The translations under genes and the position numbers were made by a program. From the NCBI GenBank assembly GCA_903902915.1, contig CAIUWR010000059.1, forward strand, positions 1-44,180: 44,180 nt of DNA. The letters are read 5' to 3'. Each line of letters begins with the position of its first letter. The first letter of the stretch is position 1. The notes beneath the pieces are model-generated. The model did no database searches and was not told the DNA's origin. It worked only from the letters and a program-made list of their open reading frames with translations. Source of the stretch: an uncultured Hyphomicrobiales bacterium (GTDB lineage Bacteria; Pseudomonadota; Alphaproteobacteria; Rhizobiales; Beijerinckiaceae). This document shows, piece after piece, positions 16,682 to 25,299 of this stretch.

Positions 16682-17222
16682 CGTCGCCAGCGTTCCGGTC
16701 CGGCGGGAAGATCGGATAGAAGACCTTCACGATCCGCCCGGCTTCCACGATGAGCGTGAGGCGGCGGTTGAGGATCATGCCAGCCACCTCCAACATCGGC
16801 AGGCGCAGGGCGTCGGCCAGTTTGCGCTCCTCATCCGACAGAAGCGCGAAAGGCAGATGCAGCCGCGTGGCGGCTTCGGCCTGATAGGCCGTCGTCTGTG
16901 TCGAGACGCCAAAGACCGCGCTGACGCCAAGCGCCTGCAGCTCTGCGAAATGATCCCGAAAGGCGCAGGACTGGGGCGTGCAGCCCCGCGCGCCCGGAAT
17001 CATGTCCCAGCCCTCAGGCAGCGGCTCGTCGGGCCTGCCAGTGCGCGGATAGAAATAGAGGACGCCCAGCCCTTTGAGGCCGGTGAGATCCACGCTTGCG
17101 CCATCGGTGGCGGCGAGGGTGACGGGCGGAAGCCGCATCCCCGGCAGGTGATCGGCGCCGCCATCGTCGAGCGGGATGGGCAGATTGTCGGGAAGGGTTT
17201 CCAGAATGACGGCTTGACGCAT
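16647..17222 (-). CDS. Peroxiredoxin (AhpC/TSA, BCP-like)
   Basis: A 191-residue thioredoxin-fold protein. The line GLGVLYFYPRTGRPDEPLP precedes the active site GARGCTPQSCAFRDHF (about residues 80-95), with a peroxidatic Cys and a second Cys five residues later as in atypical BCP/PrxQ enzymes. FGVSTQTTAYQAEAATRLHLP and the closing strand RLTLIVEAGRIVKVFYPIFPP complete the fold. It should reduce peroxides in the cytoplasm using thiol donors. The ATG at 17222 is preceded by GGAG at 7 nt; an upstream ATG at 17252 lacks a site. Its 3' end overlaps the uracil-DNA glycosylase gene. Confidence 0.86.
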   Translation of the reverse strand: MRQAVILETLPDNLPIPLDDGGADHLPGMRLPPVTLAATDGASVDLTGLKGLGVLYFYPRTGRPDEPLPEGWDMIPGARGCTPQSCAFRDHFAELQALGVSAVFGVSTQTTAYQAEAATRLHLPFALLSDEERKLADALRLPMLEVAGMILNRRLTLIVEAGRIVKVFYPIFPPDRNAGDVIAALRAPDWR

Positions 17223-17298
17223 AAGGTCGCTCCAGATGAAACGCGCCTGCAATGGCCTCGAAAACCAGATTAATAAAAAGCCACAATAATCTGATCTA

Positions 17299-17772
17299 TC
17301 AACCTTTTTCCTTCATCAACCGGCTCTTCTCGCGGTTCCAGTCGCGCTGCTTTTCGGTCTCGCGTTTGTCGTGCAGCTTCTTGCCGCGCGCGATGGCGAT
17401 TTCGATCTTGGCGCGACCCTTCTCGTTGAAATAGGCCTTGAGCGGCACAATGGTCATGCCCTCACGCTCGATGGCCTGCGAGAGCTTGCCGATCTCGCGC
17501 TCGCGCAGCAGCAGCTTGCGGGGGCGTTTGGGCTCGTGGTTGAAGCGGTTGCCCTGGAGATATTCCGGGATGTTGGAGTTGATCAGATAGACCTCGCCCT
17601 TGCGGTCCACGCTGACATAGCTCTCCGCGATGGTCGCCTTGCCGCCGCGCAGCGACTTGACCTCGGTTCCGGTCAGCATGATCCCCGCCTCGAAGACCTC
17701 GCCGATCTCATAATCGAAGCGCGCCCGGCGGTTGTCCGCAGCGATCTTGAAATCTCGTGTGTCCTTGGCCAA
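17299..17772 (-). CDS. smpB: SsrA-binding protein SmpB
   Basis: SmpB binds tmRNA and brings it to stalled ribosomes for trans-translation. The 157-residue product contains [22 protein letters not shown], shown as [14 protein letters not shown], then [18 protein letters not shown] and [32 protein letters not shown] and [12 protein letters not shown] complete the RNA-binding OB fold and the basic tail that becomes helical on the ribosome. It follows dapA on the same strand, the normal alphaproteobacterial arrangement, with a repeat sequence in the gap. Confidence 0.96.
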   Translation of the reverse strand: MAKDTRDFKIAADNRRARFDYEIGEVFEAGIMLTGTEVKSLRGGKATIAESYVSVDRKGEVYLINSNIPEYLQGNRFNHEPKRPRKLLLREREIGKLSQAIEREGMTIVPLKAYFNEKGRAKIEIAIARGKKLHDKRETEKQRDWNREKSRLMKEKG

Positions 17773-17816
17773 TCGGGGTCTCCGGCGCTCGGCGCCTCTC
17801 AGGCCTTCAGACCGCC

Positions 17817-17889
17817 TTAAGGCGCTCTGAATTCTTTTGGTTTAACGCGTTTTCTTGACGCGAACCGGCATCCACTTCGCTTGAAAACG
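17817..17889 (-). repeat. Rhizobial-type intergenic palindromic repeat
   Basis: The dapA-smpB gap, read on the minus strand, contains AAGCGAAGTGGATGCCGGTT, then CGCGTCAAGAAAACGCGTTA, then AGAATTCAGAGCGCCTTAAG. This closely resembles a dispersed intergenic repeat that I recall from Bradyrhizobium and relatives (consensus part AAGTGGATACCGGTTCGCGT...AAAACGCG). It has local palindromes (CGCGTcaagaaaACGCG). No second copy is seen in the window, so the repeat status rests on memory of the motif. Confidence 0.55.
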
Positions 17890-18777
17890 CTATAGAAGGC
17901 CCGCATGCGCCATGGCGGCGCATATGATCTGCTTGGTGGACTCGGTCGAGGGCACGAGGGGCAAACGCACCTCCTCCGTCAACAGGCCGAGCTGGGAAAG
18001 CGCATATTTGGCGCCGGTGACGCCCGCCTCGGTGAAGACGCCCGCATGCAGCGGCACGAGCTTGTCCTGAATGGCCAGCGCGCCCGTAGGATCGCCCGCG
18101 AACCAGGCCTTCATGAGGTCGGCGCACAGACGCGGCGCCACATTGGAGACCACGGAAATGCAGCCATGGGCGCCCGCCGCCAGGCAGGACAGCGCTGTGA
18201 TGTCATCGCCCGAGAGCTGGATGAAGTCCTCCCCCATGGCGTGGCGCTGGAGCGAGATGCGCGCCACATTGCCGGTCGCGTCCTTCACGCCCGCGATGTT
18301 CTTCAGCTCGAACAGCCGCTTCATGGTGTCGACGGACATGTCGACCACCGAGCGGGGGGGAATGTTGTAGATGATGATCGGAATGCCGACGGCGTCGTTG
18401 ACCGCCTGGAAGTGGCGGAACATGCCTTCCTGATTCGGCTTGTTGTAATAGGGCGTGACCACCAGCACCGCATCCGCGCCCGCCTTTTGCGCGTGCACAG
18501 CAAGCTCGACCGCCTCATGGGTGTTGTTGGAGCCCGCGCCCGCGATCACGGGAACCCGGCCCCGCGCCTCGGAGATGCAGATCTCGACGACGCGCCGATG
18601 CTCTTCATGGGACAGCGTGGGGCTTTCGCCCGTGGTGCCCACCGGCACAAGGCCCGCCGTGCCTTCGTTGATCTGCCAGTCGATCAGGGCGCGGAAAGCC
18701 TGCTCGTCGAGCTTGCCCCCCTTGAAGGGCGTGACGAGGGCCGTGATCGAGCCCTGAATATTGGCCTTCTTCGCCAT
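17890..18777 (-). CDS. dapA: 4-hydroxy-tetrahydrodipicolinate synthase
   Basis: DapA condenses pyruvate with aspartate semialdehyde in lysine and diaminopimelate synthesis. The 295-residue TIM barrel shows [16 protein letters not shown] at the start, [14 protein letters not shown] (about residues 47-60), [15 protein letters not shown] with the catalytic Tyr (about 138), and [14 protein letters not shown] with the Schiff-base Lys (about 166). [20 protein letters not shown] gives the final active-site loop. The start ATG gives [18 protein letters not shown], in line with family members. Confidence 0.96.
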   Translation of the reverse strand: MAKKANIQGSITALVTPFKGGKLDEQAFRALIDWQINEGTAGLVPVGTTGESPTLSHEEHRRVVEICISEARGRVPVIAGAGSNNTHEAVELAVHAQKAGADAVLVVTPYYNKPNQEGMFRHFQAVNDAVGIPIIIYNIPPRSVVDMSVDTMKRLFELKNIAGVKDATGNVARISLQRHAMGEDFIQLSGDDITALSCLAAGAHGCISVVSNVAPRLCADLMKAWFAGDPTGALAIQDKLVPLHAGVFTEAGVTGAKYALSQLGLLTEEVRLPLVPSTESTKQIICAAMAHAGLL

Positions 18778-18942
18778 GTGACTTCTCCAGACTGGCAGAC
18801 GCGCCCCGCCCTGCTCTCTGCAAGGACGGAACCCACCACAGATAGCCGCTGCGCCGCCATGAGGAAAGAGCAGAAGTCGAGCTTGTGGGTTTGAGTGGGG
18901 GTGGGGATGTGCGCAACGCTGCTGGCGGCGCGCAGTTCCTGC

Positions 18943-19260
18943 TCAAGCCACAGCCTGCAACCCCTTCCTCGCGACAAGCGTGAGCAGCTTCAGCGAGGCG
19001 CCGCGCGGATGCTTCTCGCCCCGCTCCCACTGGCTCACCAGCCCCGTGGTGACATTGAGGTACCGGGCGAACACCGCCTGGCTCGCCTGCTCCTTTGTTC
19101 GGATCTCGCGGATCTGCTCGGGCGACAGCGGCTCGACCGGGGTCAGGCACATTTCGTCAAAAGCCTTCATGGTCTGCTTGTCCACGACGCCGATCTCAGC
19201 GAGCCCGGCTGCGGTCTCGTGGACGGCGGCCAATGCGTCACTGCGGTACTGCTTACCCAT
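18943..19260 (-). CDS. Xre-type HTH regulator, NadS/HigA-like orphan antitoxin
   Basis: A 105-residue protein with a long N-terminal helix region (GKQYRSDALAAVHETAAGL) and a C-terminal HTH: LSPEQIREIRTKEQASQAVF, then ARYLNVTTGLVSQWERGEKHP, then GASLKLLTLVARKGL. This layout matches antitoxin-like regulators of the NadS/HigA group, which usually follow a RelE/HigB toxin gene. No toxin gene stands next to it: upstream is the divergent lytic transglycosylase, downstream dapA. The ATG at 19260 has GGAG at 9 nt. A perfect 19-bp palindrome 40 bp upstream is the probable autoregulatory operator. Confidence 0.8.
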   Translation of the reverse strand: MGKQYRSDALAAVHETAAGLAEIGVVDKQTMKAFDEMCLTPVEPLSPEQIREIRTKEQASQAVFARYLNVTTGLVSQWERGEKHPRGASLKLLTLVARKGLQAVA

Positions 19261-19300
19261 GGCGAAGGATCTCCGTGGTCGAAGCCAAAGCGCGATCATT

Positions 19301-19319
19301 CATAGCACTGAGTGCTATG
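19301..19319. promoter_or_regulatory. 19-bp perfect palindrome, likely operator of the HTH regulator
   Basis: CATAGCACTGAGTGCTATG has 8-bp perfect arms around a 3-bp centre. It lies 40 bp before the HTH gene ATG and about 140 bp before the divergent lytic transglycosylase. Regulators of this antitoxin type normally bind such palindromes in their own promoter. The assignment is positional inference. Confidence 0.6.
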
Positions 19320-19460
19320 TTTTGAAACGAGAGCCTTGGTTATGACCGACGCAGGCCCAACGCCCCCTCCCACCGGCATGAAATTCGCAACTCCCGGTCC
19401 ATGCGCCTATATGTTGGTTGCGCCGCTGTCGGGTGATTCAGGGCGGCGCAAGGGAACCGG

Positions 19461-21596
19461 ATGAGCAAGCTTCGCGCGTCATTCCATGCCGTGCTGTCCC
19501 TTGGGTGCCTGGGGGCCGGGCTGCTTGCGGCCTTTCCTGCAGGCTCGCCCGCCCCGGAGCGCGACCCCAGCGACAAGCCCAGCGCAAATGCCACGGGCGC
19601 CACTCTCGCCACCGCCAGCCTCAACCCCAACAAGCCACACCCGCTTCCCGGCACAGGCCCCGTCCTCGCCTATGCCCGGCAAGCCGAGCCCAGCCTCAAC
19701 GATGGCGCGCCCGCCCTTGCCGAGCCGCCGCCGATCCTCGTGGACGTGACCGGCCTGCGCGAGGCCATCGCCGCCTATCGGGGGGGCGATCTGAAGGCGG
19801 GCGACGCCGCCGCACAGGCGACCACCAACCCGACGGCGCGCGCGGCCGCCGACTGGGCGGCCTTGCGCCTGATGCCGCGCGAAACGGGGTTCGACCGCAT
19901 CAACGCCTTCCTCGCCGCGCAGCCAAACTGGCCGACCGCGACCGCCCTGCGCCGCCGCGCCGAGGAGGCGATCTATTATGACAAACGGCCTCCGGCGGAG
20001 GTCATCGCTTATTTCAACGCGCGCCGCCCGGAAACCGCTTTCGGCAAATGGGCGCTGGCGCGCGCGCTGCAGGCCACGGGCGCCGCCGCCCTCGCCCGCG
20101 AAGTCTGGCGCGAGGCGGATCTCACGCCCTCCCTCGAATCCGCCCTGCGCAAGGACTTCCCCGACGTTCTGACCCGCGCCGACCACAAGGCCCGGTCGGA
20201 CCGCTTCTTCTACAAGGAGAACGACGCCGCCTCCCAAAGGGCCGCCTTGCTGGCTGGCCCCGATGTGCTGGCGCTGGCCAAAGCGCGCGAGACGCCTTCG
20301 GACAAAAACCTCGCCGCGCTCACGCCCGAGCTGCGAAAAGACCCGAGCCTGCAATTTGCGCAAATCCAGAAATTGCGCCGCGACAACAAGATAGCGGAAG
20401 CGGCGAAGCTGATGCTTGAAGCCCCGCGCGACCCCGCCCTGCTGGTCAGCCCCGACGACTGGTGGGCCGAGCGCCGCACCCTCGCCCGCAAGCTGCTCGA
20501 CATCGGCGACCCCAAGACCGCCTATCGCATCGCCGCCGAGCATAGCGCGCAGGCCAGGGACCAGCGCATCGACGCCGAGTTCCACGCGGGCTGGATCGCC
20601 CTGCGCTATCTCTCCGACGCAACGCTCGCCGCGCCTTCCTTCGAAAGAGCCGCCAGCCTCGCCGAGACCCCCATCTCCATCGCCCGCGCCGCCTATTGGC
20701 AGGGGCGCGCTGCGGAGGCGCTGGGCAAGCAGGCGGAGGCGCAACGCTTCTACGAGACGGCGGCCACCCAGCCCATCGCCTATTACGGCCAGCTGGCGCT
20801 GACGCGGCTGGGGCGCGGCAAGCTCGCCATGCGCCAGCCCGCGAAGATCGCCACCGGCGACGACCGCGCCATGGCGATCCGCGTGGTGGAATTGCTCGGC
20901 GCGCTCGACCAGAAAGACCTCGCCGCGCCTTTGGCCCTGGAAAGCGCCCGCACCCTGGATGACGAAAGCCAACTCGCCGCTCTGGGGGCGGTCGCCGCCC
21001 GCGCCCGCGACGCGCGCACCACCCTCATGGTGGGCAAGCTGGGCGGCCAGCGCGGCTTCCTGCTCGACGAGACGGCCTTCCCGATCTTCGGAATCCCCGC
21101 CTTCGAGCCCCTGCCCGGCTCCGCCACGCCAGCCCTCGTCTACGCCATCGCGCGGCAGGAAAGCTCCTTCGAATCAAGCGCCCGTTCAGGCGCCGGCGCC
21201 AAGGGACTGATGCAGATGCTGCCCTCCACCGCCCGCCGCACCGCGCAACGCGCAGGCGTAGCCTTCGACGAGGGGCGGCTGATGACCGACGCCAGCTTCA
21301 ACGCGCAGCTCGGCGCGGCGCATCTGGGCGAGCTGATGGGCGAGCACCCCGGCTCCCTGATCCTCACCTTCGCCGCCTATAATGCAGGCGGGCGGCGCGT
21401 GAAGGAATGGATCGCCGCTTATGGCGACCCACGCGACCCCAATGTGGACCCCATCGACTGGGTGGAGCGCATCCCCTTCACCGAGACCCGCAACTATGTG
21501 CAGCGCGTGACGGAGAATTTCGAAATCTACCGCCTGCGGCTTGGTGAAAGCGCGACGCTGGATATCGCGAGCACGTTGCGGAGCGCGGAGCGGTGA
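19461..21596 (+). CDS. slt: Soluble lytic murein transglycosylase (Slt70-like)
   Basis: A periplasmic enzyme that cleaves the MurNAc-GlcNAc bond of peptidoglycan, forming anhydro-muropeptides. The 711-residue product starts with a signal-like segment (SFHAVLSLGCLGAGLLAAF, about residues 7-25) and a long alpha-helical U-shaped region of TPR-like repeats (about 90-520). The C-terminal SLT domain has the catalytic Glu in IARQESSFESSARSGAGAKG (about 567), LMQMLPSTARRTAQ and LTFAAYNAGGRRVKEWIAAYG, the family's motif set. The start ATG has AGGGA 6 nt upstream. It is divergent from the orphan HTH gene, so the palindrome at 19301 might also affect it. Confidence 0.93.
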   Translation: MSKLRASFHAVLSLGCLGAGLLAAFPAGSPAPERDPSDKPSANATGATLATASLNPNKPHPLPGTGPVLAYARQAEPSLNDGAPALAEPPPILVDVTGLREAIAAYRGGDLKAGDAAAQATTNPTARAAADWAALRLMPRETGFDRINAFLAAQPNWPTATALRRRAEEAIYYDKRPPAEVIAYFNARRPETAFGKWALARALQATGAAALAREVWREADLTPSLESALRKDFPDVLTRADHKARSDRFFYKENDAASQRAALLAGPDVLALAKARETPSDKNLAALTPELRKDPSLQFAQIQKLRRDNKIAEAAKLMLEAPRDPALLVSPDDWWAERRTLARKLLDIGDPKTAYRIAAEHSAQARDQRIDAEFHAGWIALRYLSDATLAAPSFERAASLAETPISIARAAYWQGRAAEALGKQAEAQRFYETAATQPIAYYGQLALTRLGRGKLAMRQPAKIATGDDRAMAIRVVELLGALDQKDLAAPLALESARTLDDESQLAALGAVAARARDARTTLMVGKLGGQRGFLLDETAFPIFGIPAFEPLPGSATPALVYAIARQESSFESSARSGAGAKGLMQMLPSTARRTAQRAGVAFDEGRLMTDASFNAQLGAAHLGELMGEHPGSLILTFAAYNAGGRRVKEWIAAYGDPRDPNVDPIDWVERIPFTETRNYVQRVTENFEIYRLRLGESATLDIASTLRSAER

Positions 21597-21645
21597 GGGG
21601 GTGGTAGAGACGTTAGGATGACGAGCCTTGGCTCCTTCCGGCCTT

Positions 21646-22614
21646 TCATTCTGCGACGATTTTCGCGTCCAAAATGATTTTGGTCCACTTCTCGCGGTCG
21701 CTTGCGATGAAGTCGCCAAGCTCTTTAGGACTGGAACCTTTGGGTACGCCGCCCAGCAAGGTAAATTTCTCCCGCAGGCTTGGGCTCGCAAGCGCGATGC
21801 GAACTTCGGCGCTCAACCGATCGACAATGGCGGCGGGGGTTCCGACTGGCGCGAACAGCGCCCACCAGGTGGATGCGTCAAACCCCGGATAGCCCTGTTC
21901 GGCGACGGTCGGGGCTTCCGGCAACAGCGGATTCCGGTTAGGGCTCGGCACGCCCAGCACCTTGAGCGCGCCCGCCTTCGTTTGCCCGATTACTTCGGGC
22001 AGATTGACGGCCAGGAGCGGAATATGCCCGCCCAGCGCATCGGTGATGGCGGGTTGCCCGCCGCGATAGACGACATGTTGCAGCTTGATGTCGGCAACCC
22101 GCTGAAACAGCTCCATCATCAAATGCGCCGACGAGCCCGCGCCCGGCGAGCCATAGTTCAGCGCCCCGGGCGCGGCCTTCGCCTGCCCGACAAGATCTTT
22201 GAGCGAGGCGCCCGAAAAGCCAGGACCGGCTGCGATGACAGGCGGCGCGGCGCCGATGGAAGAAATCGGCGCGAAGTCCTTTTGGACGTCGAAGCCGGGA
22301 TTCGCATAAAGCGACATATTGGTCGTCATCCCGTTGGCGCCTACGAGCAATGTATAGCCATCGGGCTTGCTGCGAGCCGCCGCCACCGCTGCAACATTCG
22401 AATTGGCGCCCGGCCTGTTCTCGATCACGACAGGCTGGCGCAACTGTTCCTGTAACTGCGCCCCCAGCGTGCGCGCCACGATATCCACCGCGCCCCCAGG
22501 CGCGAAGCCGACCAGTAGCGTGATGGGCCGCGATGGATACTCCTGCGCGGCAGCGCCGAACATGGGCAGGCTGCCGACGATCATCGAGACCGCGCAAACA
22601 AGAACCTTCTTCAT
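21646..22614 (-). CDS. Bug-family (TctC-like) solute-binding protein
   Basis: A 322-residue periplasmic binding protein of the Bug/tripartite tricarboxylate transporter family. A signal peptide (MKKVLVCAVSMIVGSLPMFG, cleavage near AAAQ) precedes EYPSRPITLLVGFAPGGAVD, shown as YPSRPITLLVGFAPGG, the family's first beta strand and ligand loop. VVIENRPGANSNVAA and LNYGSPGAGSSAHLMMELFQ are further family marks. These proteins bind carboxylates or amides. No TctA/TctB membrane partners are present here, common for the very numerous orphan Bug proteins. It follows the other binding-protein gene after 27 bp, so they likely share an operon. Confidence 0.9.
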   Translation of the reverse strand: MKKVLVCAVSMIVGSLPMFGAAAQEYPSRPITLLVGFAPGGAVDIVARTLGAQLQEQLRQPVVIENRPGANSNVAAVAAARSKPDGYTLLVGANGMTTNMSLYANPGFDVQKDFAPISSIGAAPPVIAAGPGFSGASLKDLVGQAKAAPGALNYGSPGAGSSAHLMMELFQRVADIKLQHVVYRGGQPAITDALGGHIPLLAVNLPEVIGQTKAGALKVLGVPSPNRNPLLPEAPTVAEQGYPGFDASTWWALFAPVGTPAAIVDRLSAEVRIALASPSLREKFTLLGGVPKGSSPKELGDFIASDREKWTKIILDAKIVAE

Positions 22615-22641
22615 TGTGTCCCTCCCGTGGTTGTCTGACTC

Positions 22642-23466
22642 TCAATCCGAAGTCGAAACCAAAGCCCCGCGAAGGCCTGATCTGGCGATGGCCGCAGCAA
22701 CGATCCCCTCGACCCTCGCGTCTCTGGTGAAGCCGCGCACAAATGACAGACCTGCCTCACGCCCCTTTGGCACGGCGATGGCGTGGCGCTCAAGGCCCCA
22801 ATGGCCATTGAGCACGCGCGAGCCCGGCAGCTTCTCGGCCATTTCGAAAAGGGTGGCTTTGTTGGTCGCAAAAGCGTCGATTTTGCATGTGGCCAGCATG
22901 TCGAGGGCGATGGCGAAGGTTTCGGAGGGGATGACCTGAGCCTGTTTCAAATCGCGCGTCAGAACGCCCTGCGAGGAACTGCCGAGGGTGACGCCGATCT
23001 TCCGTCCTGGCCGATCCACATCCCCGAGTGACTGGAGCGTGGAGTCGGCGGGCGCCAGATAACCCAGCTCGATGTCGAGATAAGGCGGGCCGAAGTCCAT
23101 AAGCTGCGCGCGGGCGGGCGAAGCATTGGTGAAAGCCACATCGGCAGCGCCTTTTTGCACAGCCTCCAGCACATCCGCATTCTTGGCGAAGACAATCGGC
23201 TCATATTCGACGCCAAGTCGCTTCGCCATCTCTCGGCCAAGCTCGAAGCCGACGCCGCGCGAATTGGCGCCTTCGTCTTTTAGAATGGATGTCGGCGTCC
23301 CCGCATAGAGGGCGACCTTGAGCTTGCGGCCCGGCGCAAGACTGGCCTGCGCCGCACTGTCCTGCCCGAACGAAGGAATGCTTTGAACAGGCAAAAGCAG
23401 CGTCAAGGCGACGCAAGCTTTCACCAGCGACGTCGCAAGGAACCGGGTTGCTGAACCTTTCCACAT
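22642..23466 (-). CDS. ABC-type amino-acid-like substrate-binding protein (PBP2)
   Basis: A 274-residue periplasmic binding protein of family 3. The N-terminus has a signal-like segment (SLVKACVALTLLLPVQSIPS, about residues 13-32). KLKVALYAGTPTSILKDEG and GVGFELGREMAKRLGVEYEP give lobe 1. ADVAFTNASPARAQLMDFGP and GRKIGVTLGSSSQGVLTRDL give the hinge and lobe 2. The ligand is unknown; the D-F-G-P-P-Y line is typical of polar amino acid binding proteins. No permease or ATPase gene is adjacent; instead a Bug-type binding protein follows. Confidence 0.85.
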   Translation of the reverse strand: MWKGSATRFLATSLVKACVALTLLLPVQSIPSFGQDSAAQASLAPGRKLKVALYAGTPTSILKDEGANSRGVGFELGREMAKRLGVEYEPIVFAKNADVLEAVQKGAADVAFTNASPARAQLMDFGPPYLDIELGYLAPADSTLQSLGDVDRPGRKIGVTLGSSSQGVLTRDLKQAQVIPSETFAIALDMLATCKIDAFATNKATLFEMAEKLPGSRVLNGHWGLERHAIAVPKGREAGLSFVRGFTRDARVEGIVAAAIARSGLRGALVSTSD

Positions 23467-23754
23467 TCTCGTCTCCTCCCCATTTTGGGCGCGCCGCCCT
23501 TCTCAAAAACAGATCAGCTCTCGCCAACTTTTACAAGCGAGCGATCTGACGCCTGCGCCAAGAACAGGCCCAAGAAGGAAAAAGCGTTCGGAGGAACGCC
23601 TCGCAGCTTTCGAGCCTCATAGATTCCGTATAGCGCCATCGCAGCTTCCAGAGCGCCACCACGACACATGCAATCGAACACGGTGCCCGAGACGGCAAGG
23701 CTTTTGCTCCGCACCGCCCTCGGCTAGACTTGCACGCCAGTTGAGGGACGCGCC

Positions 23755-24630
23755 ATGACCAAGCCCACGCCCACGCCAATCAGCCGCTTCTATGTCGCCA
23801 AAGATGGCCTCAAGTTGCATATGCGCGATTGGGGCGCGCCCACAGGCGCCCTGCCCGTGGTCTGCCTGCCCGGCCTCTCCCGCAACGCCGGCGATTTCGA
23901 TGTGCTCGCCGCCCGGCTCGCCGCCTCACGCCGCGTCGTCGCGCTGGACTATCGGGGGCGCGGACTGTCTGGTCGCGACCCCGACTGGAAGCACTACGAC
24001 CTTTTCGTCGAGAATGTCGACATCCTCACGGTGCTGGAAGCCGCCGGGATCGGGGCAGCGATCTTCGTGGGCACGTCTCGCGGCGGGCTGCATTCCATGC
24101 TCCTCACCGGCACGCGCCCGACCCTGCTGCGCGGCGTGGTGCTGAACGACGTCGGCCCCGTGTTGGAGATCGAGGGGCTGCGGCGCATCCAGTCCTATGT
24201 GGGCAAGCTGCCCACGCCGACCTCCTGGGCGCAAGCGGTGGAGATCGCCAAGGGAATCATGGGCGCGCATTTCACCGGCTTGAGCGAAGCGTACTGGGAC
24301 GCCTACGCCCGCCTCACCTTCGAGGAGACCGCCGCTGGCTTCGTGACGCGCTACGACCCCGCCATCATGAAAGCCTTCGGCCAGATGGACCTCGACAAGC
24401 CCATTCCTGCCCTGTGGGAACAGTTCGAGGCGCTGGCCCCCGTGCCGGTGCTGGCGATCAGGGGCGAGAACTCGGACCTGCTCTCCCCCAAAACCCTGGC
24501 GGAAATGACCCAGCGCCACCCCGATTGCGAGGCCTTCACCGTCCCCGGCCAGGGCCACGCCCCCCTCCTGATGGACGCGCCCACCCTGATGAAGATCGAG
24601 GCCTTCATCGCAAGGATCGACGCCGCATAG
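23755..24630 (+). CDS. Alpha/beta hydrolase
   Basis: A 291-residue cytoplasmic alpha/beta hydrolase. VVCLPGLSRNAGDFDVLAAR supplies the oxyanion region (about residues 36-55). VALDYRGRGLSGRD follows, and the nucleophile elbow FVGTSRGGLHS has Ser at about 112. The C-terminal VLAIRGENSDLLSPKTLAE carries the acid and VPGQGHAPLLMD the His. The substrate cannot be inferred; relatives act on esters, epoxides or C-C bonds. It is the last protein gene before tRNA-Ser. Confidence 0.9.
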   Translation: MTKPTPTPISRFYVAKDGLKLHMRDWGAPTGALPVVCLPGLSRNAGDFDVLAARLAASRRVVALDYRGRGLSGRDPDWKHYDLFVENVDILTVLEAAGIGAAIFVGTSRGGLHSMLLTGTRPTLLRGVVLNDVGPVLEIEGLRRIQSYVGKLPTPTSWAQAVEIAKGIMGAHFTGLSEAYWDAYARLTFEETAAGFVTRYDPAIMKAFGQMDLDKPIPALWEQFEALAPVPVLAIRGENSDLLSPKTLAEMTQRHPDCEAFTVPGQGHAPLLMDAPTLMKIEAFIARIDAA

Positions 24631-24762
24631 CGCAGCGCCGAAGCCCGGCGAAAATCTCCCCAGCTATCCTGAAGCGAAATGCGCGCCCCTCCTTGCCAAG
24701 CCCGCCCCGGTGGGGCATAGAAACGCCGTTCGCGTCGGATGCGTGCGTCTGGTGGGAACTGC

Positions 24763-24852
24763 GGAGATGTGGCCGAGAGGCTGAAGGCAACGGTTTGCTA
24801 AATCGTCATAGGGGAAACCCTATCGTGGGTTCGAATCCCACCGTCTCCGCCA
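24763..24852 (+). tRNA. tRNA-Ser (anticodon GCT), CCA encoded
   Basis: A 90-nt gene with acceptor stem GGAGATG/CGTCTCC (one G-T pair) and D-loop GGCCGAGAGGCTGAAGGC. The anticodon loop is TTTGCTAAA with GCT at 24797-24799. The long variable arm (hairpin AGGG/CCCT) marks class II serine tRNAs. The T-arm is GTGGGTTCGAATCCCAC. G and CCA close the gene at 24849-24852. It reads AGC/AGU serine codons. The sequence right after it is more AT-rich and accessory in content, so the tRNA may have served as an integration site, though no repeated 3' end was found in the window. Confidence 0.97.
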
Positions 24853-25299
24853 ATGAACTTTTTCAAACTCTCCAGACCCACGATTTAGACGCGAAAATCC
24901 CCGGGATTTCCGCAGATTTGCTGGTTCCAACCCAACCTCTGAGACCGCCGCGCGCCGAAATCCGGTCTCAAAAGCGCTTCCGTCTCATTCGGACCCAACC
25001 TGAGTCCCATCGGGGTAGATGCAGATTTGAATGCTTTTTCAATGGTTTAAAATCGCTGCGTAGGTAGTCTATTTGTACTGGATCACTTGGTCTCAAGATA
25101 GATAAAACCTCGGGTAGGCGTGGTCGAGCGTATTTGTGCGGTACGCAGAATTACGCCATGCCTTCAGAAAAGGGTGGGCATCCAATATCCTCGACAACAC
25201 CCGATTTAGCCGCGTGACGACGCGGTAGCCTACGCCCCCAACGCTGGAGGCCCAAATGTTCCTGATACCATCGAGACCATTCAATTCGGAGACCTAAGC
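24853..25299. other. Intergenic stretch after tRNA-Ser, no gene recognised
   Basis: About 450 bp between the tRNA and the VOC gene. A 63-codon open frame on the minus strand (25093-25284) shows no recognisable family or ribosome site and is probably chance. Composition shifts from GC-rich to AT-richer along the stretch, as expected for degraded integrated DNA. No att-type copy of the tRNA 3' end was found. Confidence 0.5.

Noticed and set aside
23514-23714. 66-codon minus-strand frame between the binding protein and the hydrolase
   Set aside because: No family likeness or ribosome site; it lies in the promoter region of the divergent genes.
25093-25284. 63-codon minus-strand frame before the VOC gene
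   Set aside because: No motif, no ribosome site, and it sits in degraded intergenic DNA.
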